In this document: positions 1 through 8,238 of the stretch, one piece after another
Numbering within the stretch: the stretch's first letter is position 1
Layout: each line of letters starts with the position of its first letter
Source of the DNA: Candidatus Harpocratesius repetitus
Lineage (GTDB): Archaea; Asgardarchaeota; Lokiarchaeia; Sigyniarchaeales; Promethearchaeaceae
Assembly: GCA_021498095.1 (NCBI GenBank)
Contig: JAIZWK010000001.1
Coordinates: 3,535,450 to 3,599,449, forward strand
Direction: 5' to 3'
DNA length: 64,000 bases
Position numbers and translations under genes: made by a program
Notes under the pieces: generated by a model
Told to the model about the DNA's origin: nothing
Databases searched by the model: none
What the model saw: the letters and a program-made list of their open reading frames with translations, nothing else

Positions 1-2
1 AA

Positions 3-1520
3 CAACAGCGTGTTCAAGGTTTTGTCGATGCAATTGCCAAAGAATTAGGTTTAAATTGGTTTGATTGGAATTATGTGAAAGGTTTGCAAAAAAGCAATGA
101 TGGCGTTTTAGAAGCTTTTAAGCATAATTTAACTGATCCAATCGACTTATTGGAAGAAATTCTAACTGACGAATCTGAAAATGGATTGTATATTTGCCAC
201 GATTTTCATCCATTTATGAATGATAATCCTAAAATAATTCGGTTATTAAGGGAAATAATAACAACGCCATTTGAACACAAGAAAGCATTAATCTTATGCC
301 AACCAATAAAAATAATTCCAAACGAATTACTAAAGGAAATGCCTATAGTTGAGGTGGAATTACCATCAAGTGAAATTTTAGAAGTGATTGCAGATGTTGT
401 AAAGGAAAAATTCAATCTCGATAATCAATCCTTTGATAAATCAGAAGGGTTAATCAATGCAGCTCTTGGATTAACCACAATGGAAGCACAGTTAGCATTT
501 TCAAAAGCAATTGTCGAAACTAACCAATTAAATGAAGAATCAATTAATTATATAATTAAAGAAAAGGAAAACATTATTAAAAAGAAAGGTACTTTAGAAT
601 ATTTCCATCCAAATGACGATTTTGAAAGCATTGGTGGATTAAATGTATTAAAAGAATGGTTACGAAAACGTGGGAAGGCTTTTAAAAAAGGGGCACAAGA
701 ATATGGGTTGGATAAACCTAGAGGTGTATTATTATTAGGAATTCCTGGTTGTGGTAAAAGTTTAAGCGCAAAAGCAATAGCAAATGTTTGGAATTTTCCC
801 TTACTTAGATTTGATTTGGGTAAAGTGTTTTCAGGGATCGTAGGTGAATCAGAACAAAACATCAGAAATGCACTAGATATTGCTAAGGCATTAGCACCTT
901 GTGTATTATGGATTGATGAAATCGAGAAAGGCTTGTCAGGTGTGAAGAGTTCTAATGAAACAGATTCAGGAGTAAGTGCAAGAATATTTGGTACATTTTT
1001 AACTTGGATGCAAGAAAAGAAAGAACCTGTTTTTGTGGTTGCCACAGCCAACGATATTAGTCAATTACCACCAGAATTATTGAGAAAAGGTCGATTTGAT
1101 GAAATTTTCTTCGTAGATCTTCCCACTTTATCCGAACGCGAAGAAATATTCAGAATCCATATTAAAAAGAAAAAGCGAAATCCTGAAAATTTTAATATTC
1201 AATATTTTGCAAAAATAACTGTAGGATTTACAGGCTCAGAAATTGAGGAAATTGTAAAAGAAGCTCTTTTCCGGGGTTTTGATGAAAACCGTCAGATCCA
1301 AGATAAAGACTTCATAGGAGCAATTAAAGATACAATTCCCTTATCAGTGACTATGGGTACTGATCTCGGTGATTTACGTAAATGGGCGAAATACCATGCA
1401 AAACTCGCAAGTAAAGATGAATTTAATGAAGATTTAAGCGAGATAACCCCAAAAGAAGATATACCAAAATTAAAGCAAGCTAGTATTAATCCCTTCATAA
1501 AACGGAATGAGACGAAATAA
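3..1520 (+). CDS. Ycf46-type AAA+ ATPase, 5' end cut off by window edge
   Basis: The reading frame is open to the left edge, so the protein starts outside the window; a GTG at 75 is only an internal codon choice. The first part (to about nt 600) is a degenerate ATPase-like domain with a 'FHPFM...RLLREI' segment, as in Ycf46-type proteins. The C-terminal half is a complete AAA+ module: Walker A GIPGCGKS (nt ~738-761), Walker B CVLWIDEIE (~898-924), sensor 1 VVATAND, arginine-finger region LLRKGRFDE and sensor 2 GFTGSEIEE. ATP-driven remodelling of an unknown partner is expected. The stop overlaps the next small gene's longest frame, and a DUF2997-like and a DUF1257-like gene follow directly, suggesting one operon. 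The AAA+ call is firm; the Ycf46 label rests on architecture and neighbours. Confidence 0.85.
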   Translation, partial: QQRVQGFVDAIAKELGLNWFDWNYVKGLQKSNDGVLEAFKHNLTDPIDLLEEILTDESENGLYICHDFHPFMNDNPKIIRLLREIITTPFEHKKALILCQPIKIIPNELLKEMPIVEVELPSSEILEVIADVVKEKFNLDNQSFDKSEGLINAALGLTTMEAQLAFSKAIVETNQLNEESINYIIKEKENIIKKKGTLEYFHPNDDFESIGGLNVLKEWLRKRGKAFKKGAQEYGLDKPRGVLLLGIPGCGKSLSAKAIANVWNFPLLRFDLGKVFSGIVGESEQNIRNALDIAKALAPCVLWIDEIEKGLSGVKSSNETDSGVSARIFGTFLTWMQEKKEPVFVVATANDISQLPPELLRKGRFDEIFFVDLPTLSEREEIFRIHIKKKKRNPENFNIQYFAKITVGFTGSEIEEIVKEALFRGFDENRQIQDKDFIGAIKDTIPLSVTMGTDLGDLRKWAKYHAKLASKDEFNEDLSEITPKEDIPKLKQASINPFIKRNETK

Positions 1521-1521
1521 A

Positions 1522-1719
1522 ATGAGTGATGAAAAAATTATTATTATGATTGATGAAGATGGAAAAATTCAAGCAGATGCAATCGGATTTAAGGGCAATA
1601 TCTGCCTTAAGGAATTAGAAAAATTACTGGAAGGACTTCCTGAAATTGAAAAATTGGATAAAAAACCAGATTTTTATCAAAAAAATGTGAAATACAAACA
1701 CAAAACTATACTAAAATGA
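1522..1719 (+). CDS. DUF2997-like small protein
   Basis: A 65-residue acidic protein, opening MSDEKIIIMIDEDGKI and continuing with GFKGNICLKELEKLLEGL. The pattern of a short beta hairpin ('I.I.ID.DG.I...'), then 'GFKG..C' and a helix matches what I know of DUF2997, a family of unknown function. ATG at 1522 is chosen over an in-frame ATG five codons upstream (1507), which would overlap the ATPase gene stop. It lies 1 nt after the AAA+ gene and 13 nt before the DUF1257-like gene, so the three are probably co-transcribed. No catalytic residues are evident; a binding or adaptor role for the ATPase is inference. Confidence 0.6.
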   Translation: MSDEKIIIMIDEDGKIQADAIGFKGNICLKELEKLLEGLPEIEKLDKKPDFYQKNVKYKHKTILK

Positions 1720-1732
1720 TGGTGAGAATGAT

Positions 1733-2308
1733 ATGAGTTCCTTAATAACCCTTCGACTGCCGTTTTTTGATTTTGAGTGTCTAGAAAAAGCGATTGAGAA
1801 ATCTGGACTTAAAATCATTCAAAAAACGAAAGATATCTTGCTTTCTAATGGAATTTTATTTCAAAATACTAATATTGGATATATTGCCCAAGTAAATAAT
1901 GTTCAAAAAGAAATAATAAATGCAATTCAAACAGAATATGAAAAATTCTATCAAGAAAAAGTTAAAGCTTTAAGAGAAGCACAGAGAAAACTAGAATATC
2001 TCGAAGATCAATTGAAGATGAAAATTAAAAAAATCAACAAGTTGAAACAAAATTTTAGTGAGAAGAATCAAGAGAAAATTCAAAAAACAGTGTTAGAAAT
2101 TGAATCGCTCCAATCTATTAAACAAATTCAAGAAGAAATAAAACGTAAGGAGCAAATGAAATTAAAGGAACTAGAAGAATCCAATAAAAAAAAGATAACA
2201 CATATTGTCGAAAAAATCCAATCTCAAGCTCAGAAAAGAAAATATCGCGTTAAAATTTCTAAGATTGGAGACAAAACACAGTTAATATTGGTAAAACAGA
2301 GGTATTGA
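1733..2308 (+). CDS. DUF1257 (Ycf35)-like protein with long coiled coil
   Basis: A 191-residue protein. The N-terminal ~65 residues (SSLITLRLPFFDFECLEKAI...) fit the start of DUF1257/Ycf35 proteins, which open with a short beta strand and an 'L..L..A....G' helix. Residues ~65-160 are almost entirely Lys/Glu/Gln-rich and read as a coiled coil; the last 30 residues (YRVKISKIGDKTQLILVKQR) form a predicted beta unit like the DUF1257 C-terminus. A GGTGAG Shine-Dalgarno-like sequence precedes the ATG. Family function is unknown. The gene order AAA+ (Ycf46-like), DUF2997, DUF1257 supports the call. The coiled-coil insertion is much more prominent than I would expect for the family. Confidence 0.55.
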   Translation: MSSLITLRLPFFDFECLEKAIEKSGLKIIQKTKDILLSNGILFQNTNIGYIAQVNNVQKEIINAIQTEYEKFYQEKVKALREAQRKLEYLEDQLKMKIKKINKLKQNFSEKNQEKIQKTVLEIESLQSIKQIQEEIKRKEQMKLKELEESNKKKITHIVEKIQSQAQKRKYRVKISKIGDKTQLILVKQRY

Positions 2309-2328
2309 AATAAAAAGAAAGAAGATAT

Positions 2329-2357
2329 AATGGATCTCTTCCATTGTTTTTTTCCTT
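2329..2357 (+). terminator. Hairpin plus T-run after the AAA+ operon
   Basis: AATGGA (2329-2334) pairs with TCCATT (2340-2345) across a 5-base loop, followed by G and a run of seven T and a further T-rich stretch. It sits about 20 nt after the stop of the DUF1257-like gene. The T-run alone would suffice as an archaeal termination signal. Confidence 0.45.
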
Positions 2358-2508
2358 TTTCAATAAAAAAATCCTAATGAAACAATTCAGAACTAAGCAT
2401 TTGTGCCAAAATTTTATTACTAAGCGGAGTTTTCGTTTCTCTGTAGAATCAAATCTGTTTTATTGAGAATTTCAATGAAGACAGTTCAGACTCGTTTGTT
2501 GTGATATT

Positions 2509-3978
2509 ATGCAGAATTCCATTCTTGAACAATTACCATCCATTTTGGAAGATTTAAAGCCTGTTGCGCGCAAAGCAGGTCAGAAAATTTTAAAATACTA
2601 CGGGGACAACATAATAGTTTCGTTAAAATCAGACCAATCCCCACTAACTCAAGCAGATACTGCAGCTAATACCATTATTGTTTCCTTTTTACGTTCTCGT
2701 TTTCCAGATCATGCCATTCTTTCAGAGGAATCAAAAGATGATAAATCTCGGCTTGAAAACGACTTTTGTTGGATTGTAGATCCATTAGATGGCACAAAGG
2801 AATTTATCAAACGAAATGATGAATTTACGGTAAATATTGCTCTCGCATACAAACATCGAGTTATCTTAGGTATTATATATGCCCCAGTTTTAGAAGAGTT
2901 ATATTATGCTGCCGAAGGAATTGGCACATTTTTGGAAATTGCAGATAAACCTCCAATTAAGCTGCATGTAAATAGTAAAACAACAGATCTGACCGTCGTG
3001 TCGAGTCGATCGCATAAATCGGAGAAATTAGTATCATTATTATCTCAACATCGAGATAAAATCAAATCAGAGGTATCGAAAGGAAGTTCTCTTAAAGGTT
3101 GTTTAGTAGCAAGAGGAGACGCTGAAATTTATTATCGTTTTGGCTATACAATGGAATGGGATACGGCAGCAATGCAATGCATTGTGGAACAGGCAGGAGG
3201 AATTTTCCGACAAATGGATGATTCAGAGATGCTCTATAACCGAGTTAATTCATTGAATGAAAAAGGATTTTACATTTTAAATTCAATTCAAAATGCATTA
3301 CACCAAGATCAAATAAAAAATCCACAAGAACAAGCGAAAAAATCACAAAATCAAGTGGAGAATTTACAAAACCAAACGAATAATTCAAGAAATATAAAAT
3401 GGCATGAAGGAAAAGTCAATCGTTCTGATCGATTATCACTTTTGGGTCAAAAAAATTTTGTTTTATGGTTTACGGGACTTTCTGGTTCAGGAAAATCAAC
3501 AATTGCTGTTGCTTTAGAGCGGGAATTATTCAAACAAGGAAAATTGGCATATCGTTTAGACGGGGATAATATTCGCCATGGATTAAATGCAGATTTAGGA
3601 TTCACTCCAAAAGAGCGAAATGAGAACCTACGCCGAATAATAGAAGTATCAAAACTTTTTTATGATGCAGGAGTAATTGTTTTGGTATCTTTTATAAGTC
3701 CCTATCGTAAAATTCGGGCAGCTGCGCGCTCTGCTATCGGAAACTCCGATTTTTATGAAATATATGTAAAAGCAAGTGTTAAAACGTGTCAGCAGCGAGA
3801 TCCTAAAGGCTTATATAAAAAAGCAATTGCAGGAGAAATCTCTGATTTTACAGGTGTTTCAGCATCTGCTCCCTATGAAGAACCACTCAATCCTGAAATA
3901 ACTATTGATACCGAAGAAGTTGGAGTAGATCAAGCAGTATCTATGATTCTTGAACGACTCCAAGCTGATGGAAAATAA
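2509..3978 (+). CDS. cysQ-cysC: CysQ-CysC fusion: PAP phosphatase + APS kinase
   Basis: A 489-residue two-domain protein. Residues 1-262 are an inositol-monophosphatase-fold 3'(2'),5'-bisphosphate nucleotidase (CysQ): EES acidic site ~73-75, DPLDGTKEF 91-99 and EWDTAA 216-221 give the metal-binding set. Residues ~263-297 are a Gln/Asn/Lys-rich linker built on a loose 7-residue repeat. Residues 298-489 are APS kinase (CysC): Walker A GLSGSGKST 323-331, RLDGDNIRHGLN 349-360, and FISPYR 395-400, all intact. One half would phosphorylate APS to PAPS; the other hydrolyses PAP, the product of sulfotransferases, to AMP. Both expected cytoplasmic. ATP sulfurylase genes lie at 9.3-12.1 kb and a sulfotransferase at 47.6 kb. 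Both domain calls are firm. Confidence 0.92.
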   Translation: MQNSILEQLPSILEDLKPVARKAGQKILKYYGDNIIVSLKSDQSPLTQADTAANTIIVSFLRSRFPDHAILSEESKDDKSRLENDFCWIVDPLDGTKEFIKRNDEFTVNIALAYKHRVILGIIYAPVLEELYYAAEGIGTFLEIADKPPIKLHVNSKTTDLTVVSSRSHKSEKLVSLLSQHRDKIKSEVSKGSSLKGCLVARGDAEIYYRFGYTMEWDTAAMQCIVEQAGGIFRQMDDSEMLYNRVNSLNEKGFYILNSIQNALHQDQIKNPQEQAKKSQNQVENLQNQTNNSRNIKWHEGKVNRSDRLSLLGQKNFVLWFTGLSGSGKSTIAVALERELFKQGKLAYRLDGDNIRHGLNADLGFTPKERNENLRRIIEVSKLFYDAGVIVLVSFISPYRKIRAAARSAIGNSDFYEIYVKASVKTCQQRDPKGLYKKAIAGEISDFTGVSASAPYEEPLNPEITIDTEEVGVDQAVSMILERLQADGK

Positions 3979-4030
3979 GTTTTGGTAAGTTTTTGTTTTG
4001 AATTTTTATTTTAAATAATATTTTATACAT

Positions 4031-4459
4031 TTATTTTGAATACTTATAATATTGAATTTTTGATTTAGGAAATTTCTCTTTAATACCTTCAACCATTGAT
4101 TTATCCGTTGTATGAATTGAAGCACCAATTTCTTTTCCATAAATATATAAAAGAGCATCTACTGTCGATAGTTGAGGAATTTGATGCATCAATATCCCGG
4201 CGGAGATAAAATAACTTAGCTCAGTAATTGCATAAACTTCTATATTATAACTTTTAAGTAGAGAAAAGATTATCTCTTGAATATCTAACTTCTTTTTTGA
4301 TTTGATTAGCCATCTTGATACTTCTAAAATTATTGGTTGAATTGTTGCGGTTTTATATCTTTGATCTTGAATATTCTTTATTAAGGTTTTTAATTTTTGA
4401 GGGGGATTTTTTGTTAGTAGATTTAAGATTATCCCAGTATCAATTAAGATTTCACTCAT
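4031..4459 (-). CDS. vapC: PIN-domain ribonuclease toxin (VapC-type)
   Basis: A 142-residue PIN protein from the ATG at 4459, opening MSEILIDTGIILNLL: the ILIDT aspartate is the first PIN metal ligand. Later acidic positions (ILEVSRW, VDALLYIYG, HTTDKSMVEG) supply the rest of the usual cluster. GGAG lies 8 nt before this ATG; a longer GTG-started frame reaching 4480 has no such site. It follows the AbrB-type antitoxin gene by 47 nt on the same strand, the normal antitoxin-toxin order. Expected to cleave RNA when not bound by the antitoxin. The target is unknown. Confidence 0.8.
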   Translation of the reverse strand: MSEILIDTGIILNLLTKNPPQKLKTLIKNIQDQRYKTATIQPIILEVSRWLIKSKKKLDIQEIIFSLLKSYNIEVYAITELSYFISAGILMHQIPQLSTVDALLYIYGKEIGASIHTTDKSMVEGIKEKFPKSKIQYYKYSK

Positions 4460-4506
4460 ATATCTGTCTCCAAACACCACGAATTAAAAAAATAATTAAT
4501 ATATTC

Positions 4507-4764
4507 TTAAAAAGAAATCCTATTTTCATTTTCTATGTCTTTTTCTTTTTGGGTTTTTCTTTGATTCAGTAGTGCAACCATTTCCTCATAATCAAAAATT
4601 TTATTTTTCTCTTTTGTAAAATCGATAATTGGTTTTAAAATAATATAGCCATCTTTTTCACTCACAATTATTTTGCTGCCATCATTAATTTTCAATTTCT
4701 TCCTAATTTTTGCAGGGATTGTTAGCATTCCTCTATTAGTAACTGTTACTACATTTCGAATCAT
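4507..4764 (-). CDS. vapB: AbrB/SpoVT-type antitoxin (VapB)
   Basis: An 85-residue protein. Residues 5-48 (VTVTNRGMLTIPAKIRKKLKI then GSKIIVSEKDGYIILKPI) form the swapped-hairpin AbrB DNA-binding fold, with the diagnostic 'G..TIPA.IR..L.I..G'. The C-terminal ~35 charged residues would wrap the PIN toxin encoded just downstream. Such antitoxins usually repress their own operon. No strong Shine-Dalgarno site is seen before the ATG. Confidence 0.8.
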   Translation of the reverse strand: MIRNVVTVTNRGMLTIPAKIRKKLKINDGSKIIVSEKDGYIILKPIIDFTKEKNKIFDYEEMVALLNQRKTQKEKDIENENRISF

Positions 4765-5060
4765 ACTAAGTAAAATTAGAAATTGTCAGCATTTATAATT
4801 TTGCAGAGTATTTTTATATTTTCTTGTAATCTTAAAAAAAAAAAACATCAAGCATTTTGTACTATGTGTGTGGATTACTTGAATCGATGATCTATTGCTT
4901 CCACAATCCCATACAGCTTACTAACTAAAGGAACATGTCTTGCACAGTCCACGACTTTTAGTACCGTATATGGATTCTATTTAGCAAGAGATTTGCGATT
5001 CTCAACTATGTTCGGAGTATCTCACATTTCATAAATTATCAGAGTGGGTAGCTGGTGTGA
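4765..5060. other. Intergenic stretch with a possible gene remnant
   Basis: No complete gene. On the minus strand, between about 4970 and 4880, a short open stretch reads TVLKVVDCARHVPLVSKLYG and continues for ten more sensible residues before a stop; upstream the frame is closed. This may be the tail of a lost gene, but the family is not recognised. An A-run of 12 lies near 4836-4848. Confidence 0.25.
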
Positions 5061-5562
5061 TCATGTTATATGTTGCAGTTCTTTTTTCCATATTTTTATT
5101 TCTCGCTTTTGGTATAATCCATTCTTTTCCCAAAATCTGAGCAATTGAGCCCCTGTATTTTTTCGTATAAAGCCGGATTGTATTAACCAAATACAGAATG
5201 AAGGTAAGCGAAAGCCAACTAACCCCCAACTTTTTATTTCCATTAATAATTCTCCATCATCAGATAATAATATTGCACCATCTCTTTTTGCACAAAAAGC
5301 CAAAGTTTGTTCTGGAAGATCAAATTCGTTGATAAATGGGAATTGTTTCTGAAAGGATATAATTTCTTTCTGTGATAAGGGAATACGAAATCCATCTTCA
5401 ATCGGGATAAATTTTTGAAGGTGATAGTTGTGATATTCTTCAACAATTTGCTCTGTATACCCCCAACGAAAGTGTATAAGCACATCTCGTAAATCAATCT
5501 TAATTTCAAAAAAAAAGGTGTTGGATATACAGCCAAAGGCATGTATCAATAAGAAAAAGCAT
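5061..5562 (-). pseudogene. PIN-type toxin, frameshifted in an A9 run
   Basis: The ATG at 5562 starts MLFLIDTCLWLYIQHLFF, a typical PIN toxin N-terminus, but that frame closes soon after. After a one-base shift in the A9 run (5508-5516 on the plus strand) the protein continues as EIKIDLRDVLIHFRWGYTEQ and runs for about 145 residues to 5061, with PIN-like features (FDLPEQTLAFCAKRDGAILLSDDGE, where the aspartates should be catalytic). It lies after a small antitoxin-like gene on the same strand. The lesion may be a real mutation or a sequencing/assembly error in a homopolymer. The open frame of the main part extends upstream without a good start codon, which agrees with a shift. Confidence 0.6.
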
Positions 5563-5589
5563 GAGAAATGAGAAAAAGCATGAGAAATG
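5552..5589. repeat. 19-bp perfect tandem duplication at toxin start
   Basis: The unit agaaaaagcatgagaaatg occurs twice back to back (5552-5570 and 5571-5589). It covers the ATG of the frameshifted PIN toxin and creates a second out-of-frame ATG and the same leader upstream, so it probably alters translation initiation of that gene. Confidence 0.85.
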
Positions 5590-5603
5590 ATTCCTTTCTA
5601 ATA

Positions 5604-5960
5604 TTATAATATCGGTTTTTTTATTTCTTCAGCATTATTTTTCAAGAATTCAGTAATATCCAGCTTAGAGAGAGCGTTCATTTCACTTTCAATTAATTCT
5701 TCAGGTAATTTTTCAGTCACTTTTCGTTTTAGACCTTCACACATAAATTCATAATATGTTAAACCAGACATTTTAAAGGCATTTTTTTTGCTTATTTTGC
5801 CTTCTTGCATGAGATCGAAAGCAATATCAACCCGAAGCTGTTCTAATTCCTTCAATACGAAGCGCTTTGATAATTCTGCTAACGAAATATTCTTAATCAT
5901 TGCAATCTTATCTAAAATTTTCTTTTCGTTTTCACCTATACGAAAGTTAATTTGATACAT
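5604..5960 (-). CDS. Antitoxin-like protein (UPF0175-like)
   Basis: A 118-residue protein. Residues 1-45 (YQINFRIGENEKKILDKIA...) look like a ribbon-helix-helix DNA-binding unit; the middle (VDIAFDLMQEGKISKKNAFK, then MSGLTYYEFM) matches the helix-turn-helix seen in UPF0175-type antitoxins paired with PIN toxins. The frameshifted PIN gene begins about 40 nt downstream on the same strand. Expected to bind DNA at its own promoter and neutralise the toxin. With the toxin broken, it may be an orphan. Confidence 0.6.
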   Translation of the reverse strand: MYQINFRIGENEKKILDKIAMIKNISLAELSKRFVLKELEQLRVDIAFDLMQEGKISKKNAFKMSGLTYYEFMCEGLKRKVTEKLPEELIESEMNALSKLDITEFLKNNAEEIKKPIL

Positions 5961-6068
5961 ATTCTAGATATATAAAATCTATACACTAAATTATAAAATT
6001 TTCTTATTTTTGCTATAAAATGCTATAATCAAAAAAATTTTATAGAATTCAATGAAATTCAATAGAAA

Positions 6069-7328
6069 TCATAATTCTTTGTCAATTAAAAACTCCTTAT
6101 AACATGAAAAAACCGTTTTACCGAATTTTGTAATAGTAATTGTGGAAATGGAAGAATATTTTTCTTTATCTGGATCATTAAGCATACATTTCAACAATCC
6201 CATCCGTTCCAATGAAGGTAAAATCTTTTCTGGAACCACTCCCCAATTATAAATTGAACTGCAAACGAACTCAATAAAATCGCTCTGATCGGGAGAATAT
6301 TGTGAGATATATGAAGTATAATCATATGAATAATCAACAGTTGCATCGGCAAATGCAGTTTGCAAGATTCTCCTTCCCTCTTGAGCCCATTCCGGGCGCC
6401 CTCCTGCATAAGGTGACAATAAATTCGCCCAAGGAATAACTTCCCACAGGCAAAACAGACAGATTATTATCTGATATTGTGGGGAAAGTGCCAAATATTG
6501 TTCAATCCTTTCCGTGGTTTGCAGAGAAAAACTTTCATCAATTTTGATACATTCCAAAGATAAGCCAATATGATAAAAAAGATGTATTTGAGTAGCATCC
6601 CACTGAAAAACGTATTGCTTCAAGACTTCTGGTGATGAAAGCTGTTCATTAATGGCAAATAGATGTTTCCGTGGAAGAGTTAACTGTCGTTTACTTACTT
6701 TAATTCCGGTGTTCATCCTACAATAGTTCAAGAACATTTTAAAATCTGCTAAAAATTCAAGAGTTTGGGGCGGAATATTCTCTTTTTGAAGATGTTCCTG
6801 ACATGTTTTTACTTCTTGAGAATTTATTAGTTCACTCAGGAGACTTTGAGATGAATCTTCCCAGGTTCCTTCTTCATCTTCTTCTTCTCCCAAAATCCAA
6901 CTCATATAAGAGTTTGGACCTTCATCTTGATCGAAATCAATCTTTAAATAAGAATCAAATCTACGATAATATTTTTTTGGATTTTTACATTCGGCAAGGA
7001 TTTCTTCGTATTGATCTTGCTTGATATATCCCCGATCCAATAAGAATTTATAAAATTTTTTAAAACTGGTTAATATTTCCACAACATCGCCTTTTTTGGA
7101 AGAAAGAACTTTCCTGATATACCAATTACCCAAGAAATCTTCGATAGTATCGCCATCTACATCCAAAATATGCATTTCTTCATAATCATGAAGGTATGCC
7201 TCATAGAAGAAAGAAATTGTGTATGTGTGCCTATCTATTGTTTCTTTTTTAAATTTTTTTCCAATGGTTAAATATTCTTTAAACTTCTTAATCAATTGTT
7301 TAGAAGTCGGTCTACGTTTATTCATCAA
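6069..7328 (-). CDS. Unknown protein with integrase-like N-terminal domain
   Basis: A 419-residue soluble, acidic protein. The first ~120 residues (KQLIKKFKEYLTIGKKFKKE, ...ILDVDGDTIEDFL, ...LTSFKKFYKFLLDRGYI) resemble the SAM-like core-binding domain of tyrosine recombinases. No catalytic R..HxxR..Y domain follows; residues ~130-419 are of unknown type with an acidic low-complexity stretch (GEEEDEEGTWED, ~147-158). A DNA-binding or regulatory role is possible but cannot be assigned. It stands alone between the toxin-antitoxin genes and the GDP-mannose genes. Confidence 0.55.
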   Translation of the reverse strand: MMNKRRPTSKQLIKKFKEYLTIGKKFKKETIDRHTYTISFFYEAYLHDYEEMHILDVDGDTIEDFLGNWYIRKVLSSKKGDVVEILTSFKKFYKFLLDRGYIKQDQYEEILAECKNPKKYYRRFDSYLKIDFDQDEGPNSYMSWILGEEEDEEGTWEDSSQSLLSELINSQEVKTCQEHLQKENIPPQTLEFLADFKMFLNYCRMNTGIKVSKRQLTLPRKHLFAINEQLSSPEVLKQYVFQWDATQIHLFYHIGLSLECIKIDESFSLQTTERIEQYLALSPQYQIIICLFCLWEVIPWANLLSPYAGGRPEWAQEGRRILQTAFADATVDYSYDYTSYISQYSPDQSDFIEFVCSSIYNWGVVPEKILPSLERMGLLKCMLNDPDKEKYSSISTITITKFGKTVFSCYKEFLIDKEL

Positions 7329-7432
7329 CTTTTAATTTAATAATGAATAAATTTCAACTTTTTTATTAATGTCCAATGAAATAACTTTATTTATACTTAA
7401 GAATTTATAAGAAGTCAATTATCGCTCGATCA

Positions 7433-8122
7433 TTATAATTCTTGAAGAATCCGCATTGTTTCTTCCCAATTATTAACTTGAGTAACTTTATGAGGAGGTC
7501 GCAACAATTCCTTGGCTAAATCATAATCATTACCGCCCTCCATTGTTTTATCTCCAAAAAAATGAATAGGCCCATTGATTTTTGAAATAATTTGAGATTT
7601 ATTTTTACCAACAGGATAAATATCTATACTTATTTGCCCACCGATAGATACCTCAATTTCAGGAAATTGCTCCATTATAATTTGACGAAGATGGGCACGC
7701 TCATGATGTTCTTGATCGTATAAATTATAGGCTTTTCTCTGTTCTAATGTACAAGCGCGTCCAACAATTGAAAAATTTATCATTCCAATCCTTTTTTCAA
7801 TATGATTTCCTGCACGAATTGGATATGAACTCTCGTTTAGAAAAGATTGTAGAAGATCAATTAATTCTTGAGGTGCTTCCCAATCTTGTCGATACATAAG
7901 TTTTCCTTTAACATACATAACATTGCCTGCAGTGTTAAAACAACCATTTACCGCATGCAAAATCTCATCACCCACCTGCTCTTTAGATTTTGGATAATCT
8001 GATCCTGAAATAAGATAGACGTTTCGATTCTTAATCCAATCTAAAAAGAATTTTTTAAATAAAGGATCAATTGGCTGTCGTGCTGGAGTTAAAGTTCCAT
8101 CAATATCAAAAACATAATTCAT
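7433..8122 (-). CDS. Phosphomannomutase, eukaryotic PMM2 type (HAD family)
   Basis: A 229-residue HAD-superfamily enzyme expected to interconvert mannose-6-phosphate and mannose-1-phosphate. Motif I FDIDGTLTP (residues 5-13) holds both catalytic aspartates; SGSD follows; GMINFSIVGRAC and SIGGQISIDIYP are the substrate-binding signatures of the PMM1/PMM2 family, and FFGDKTMEGGND is the late HAD motif. Most bacterial and many archaeal phosphomannomutases belong to an unrelated family, so this is the eukaryote-type enzyme. It is divergent from the mannose-1-phosphate guanylyltransferase gene 117 bp away; together they make GDP-mannose. The family call is firm. Confidence 0.9.
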   Translation of the reverse strand: MNYVFDIDGTLTPARQPIDPLFKKFFLDWIKNRNVYLISGSDYPKSKEQVGDEILHAVNGCFNTAGNVMYVKGKLMYRQDWEAPQELIDLLQSFLNESSYPIRAGNHIEKRIGMINFSIVGRACTLEQRKAYNLYDQEHHERAHLRQIIMEQFPEIEVSIGGQISIDIYPVGKNKSQIISKINGPIHFFGDKTMEGGNDYDLAKELLRPPHKVTQVNNWEETMRILQEL

Positions 8123-8238
8123 TGGATAATAAAAATTAAAACATTCTTTAAAAAAAAGCTTCCATTACGTTTTATTTACAAAAATGATTATAACTGAAAA
8201 CTTTTTTCTTATGCGATTAATACTTATTGTATATAAAA
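8123..8238. promoter_or_regulatory. Shared divergent promoter region, PMM / manC
   Basis: 116 bp between two head-to-head genes of one pathway. It is very AT-rich and contains TATA-like tracts on both strands, e.g. tttatttaca near 8170 for the rightward gene and gtatataaaa just before its ATG. No operator palindrome is evident. Confidence 0.35.

Noticed and set aside
5243..5542. 99-codon minus-strand frame overlapping the PIN toxin
   Set aside because: Its beginning (MPLAVYPTPFFLKLRLIYEM) has no PIN features, while the overlapping frame carries the catalytic-type aspartates. Treated as a shadow.
5552..5589. Possible CRISPR-like repeats
   Set aside because: Only two copies with no spacer; a simple tandem duplication.
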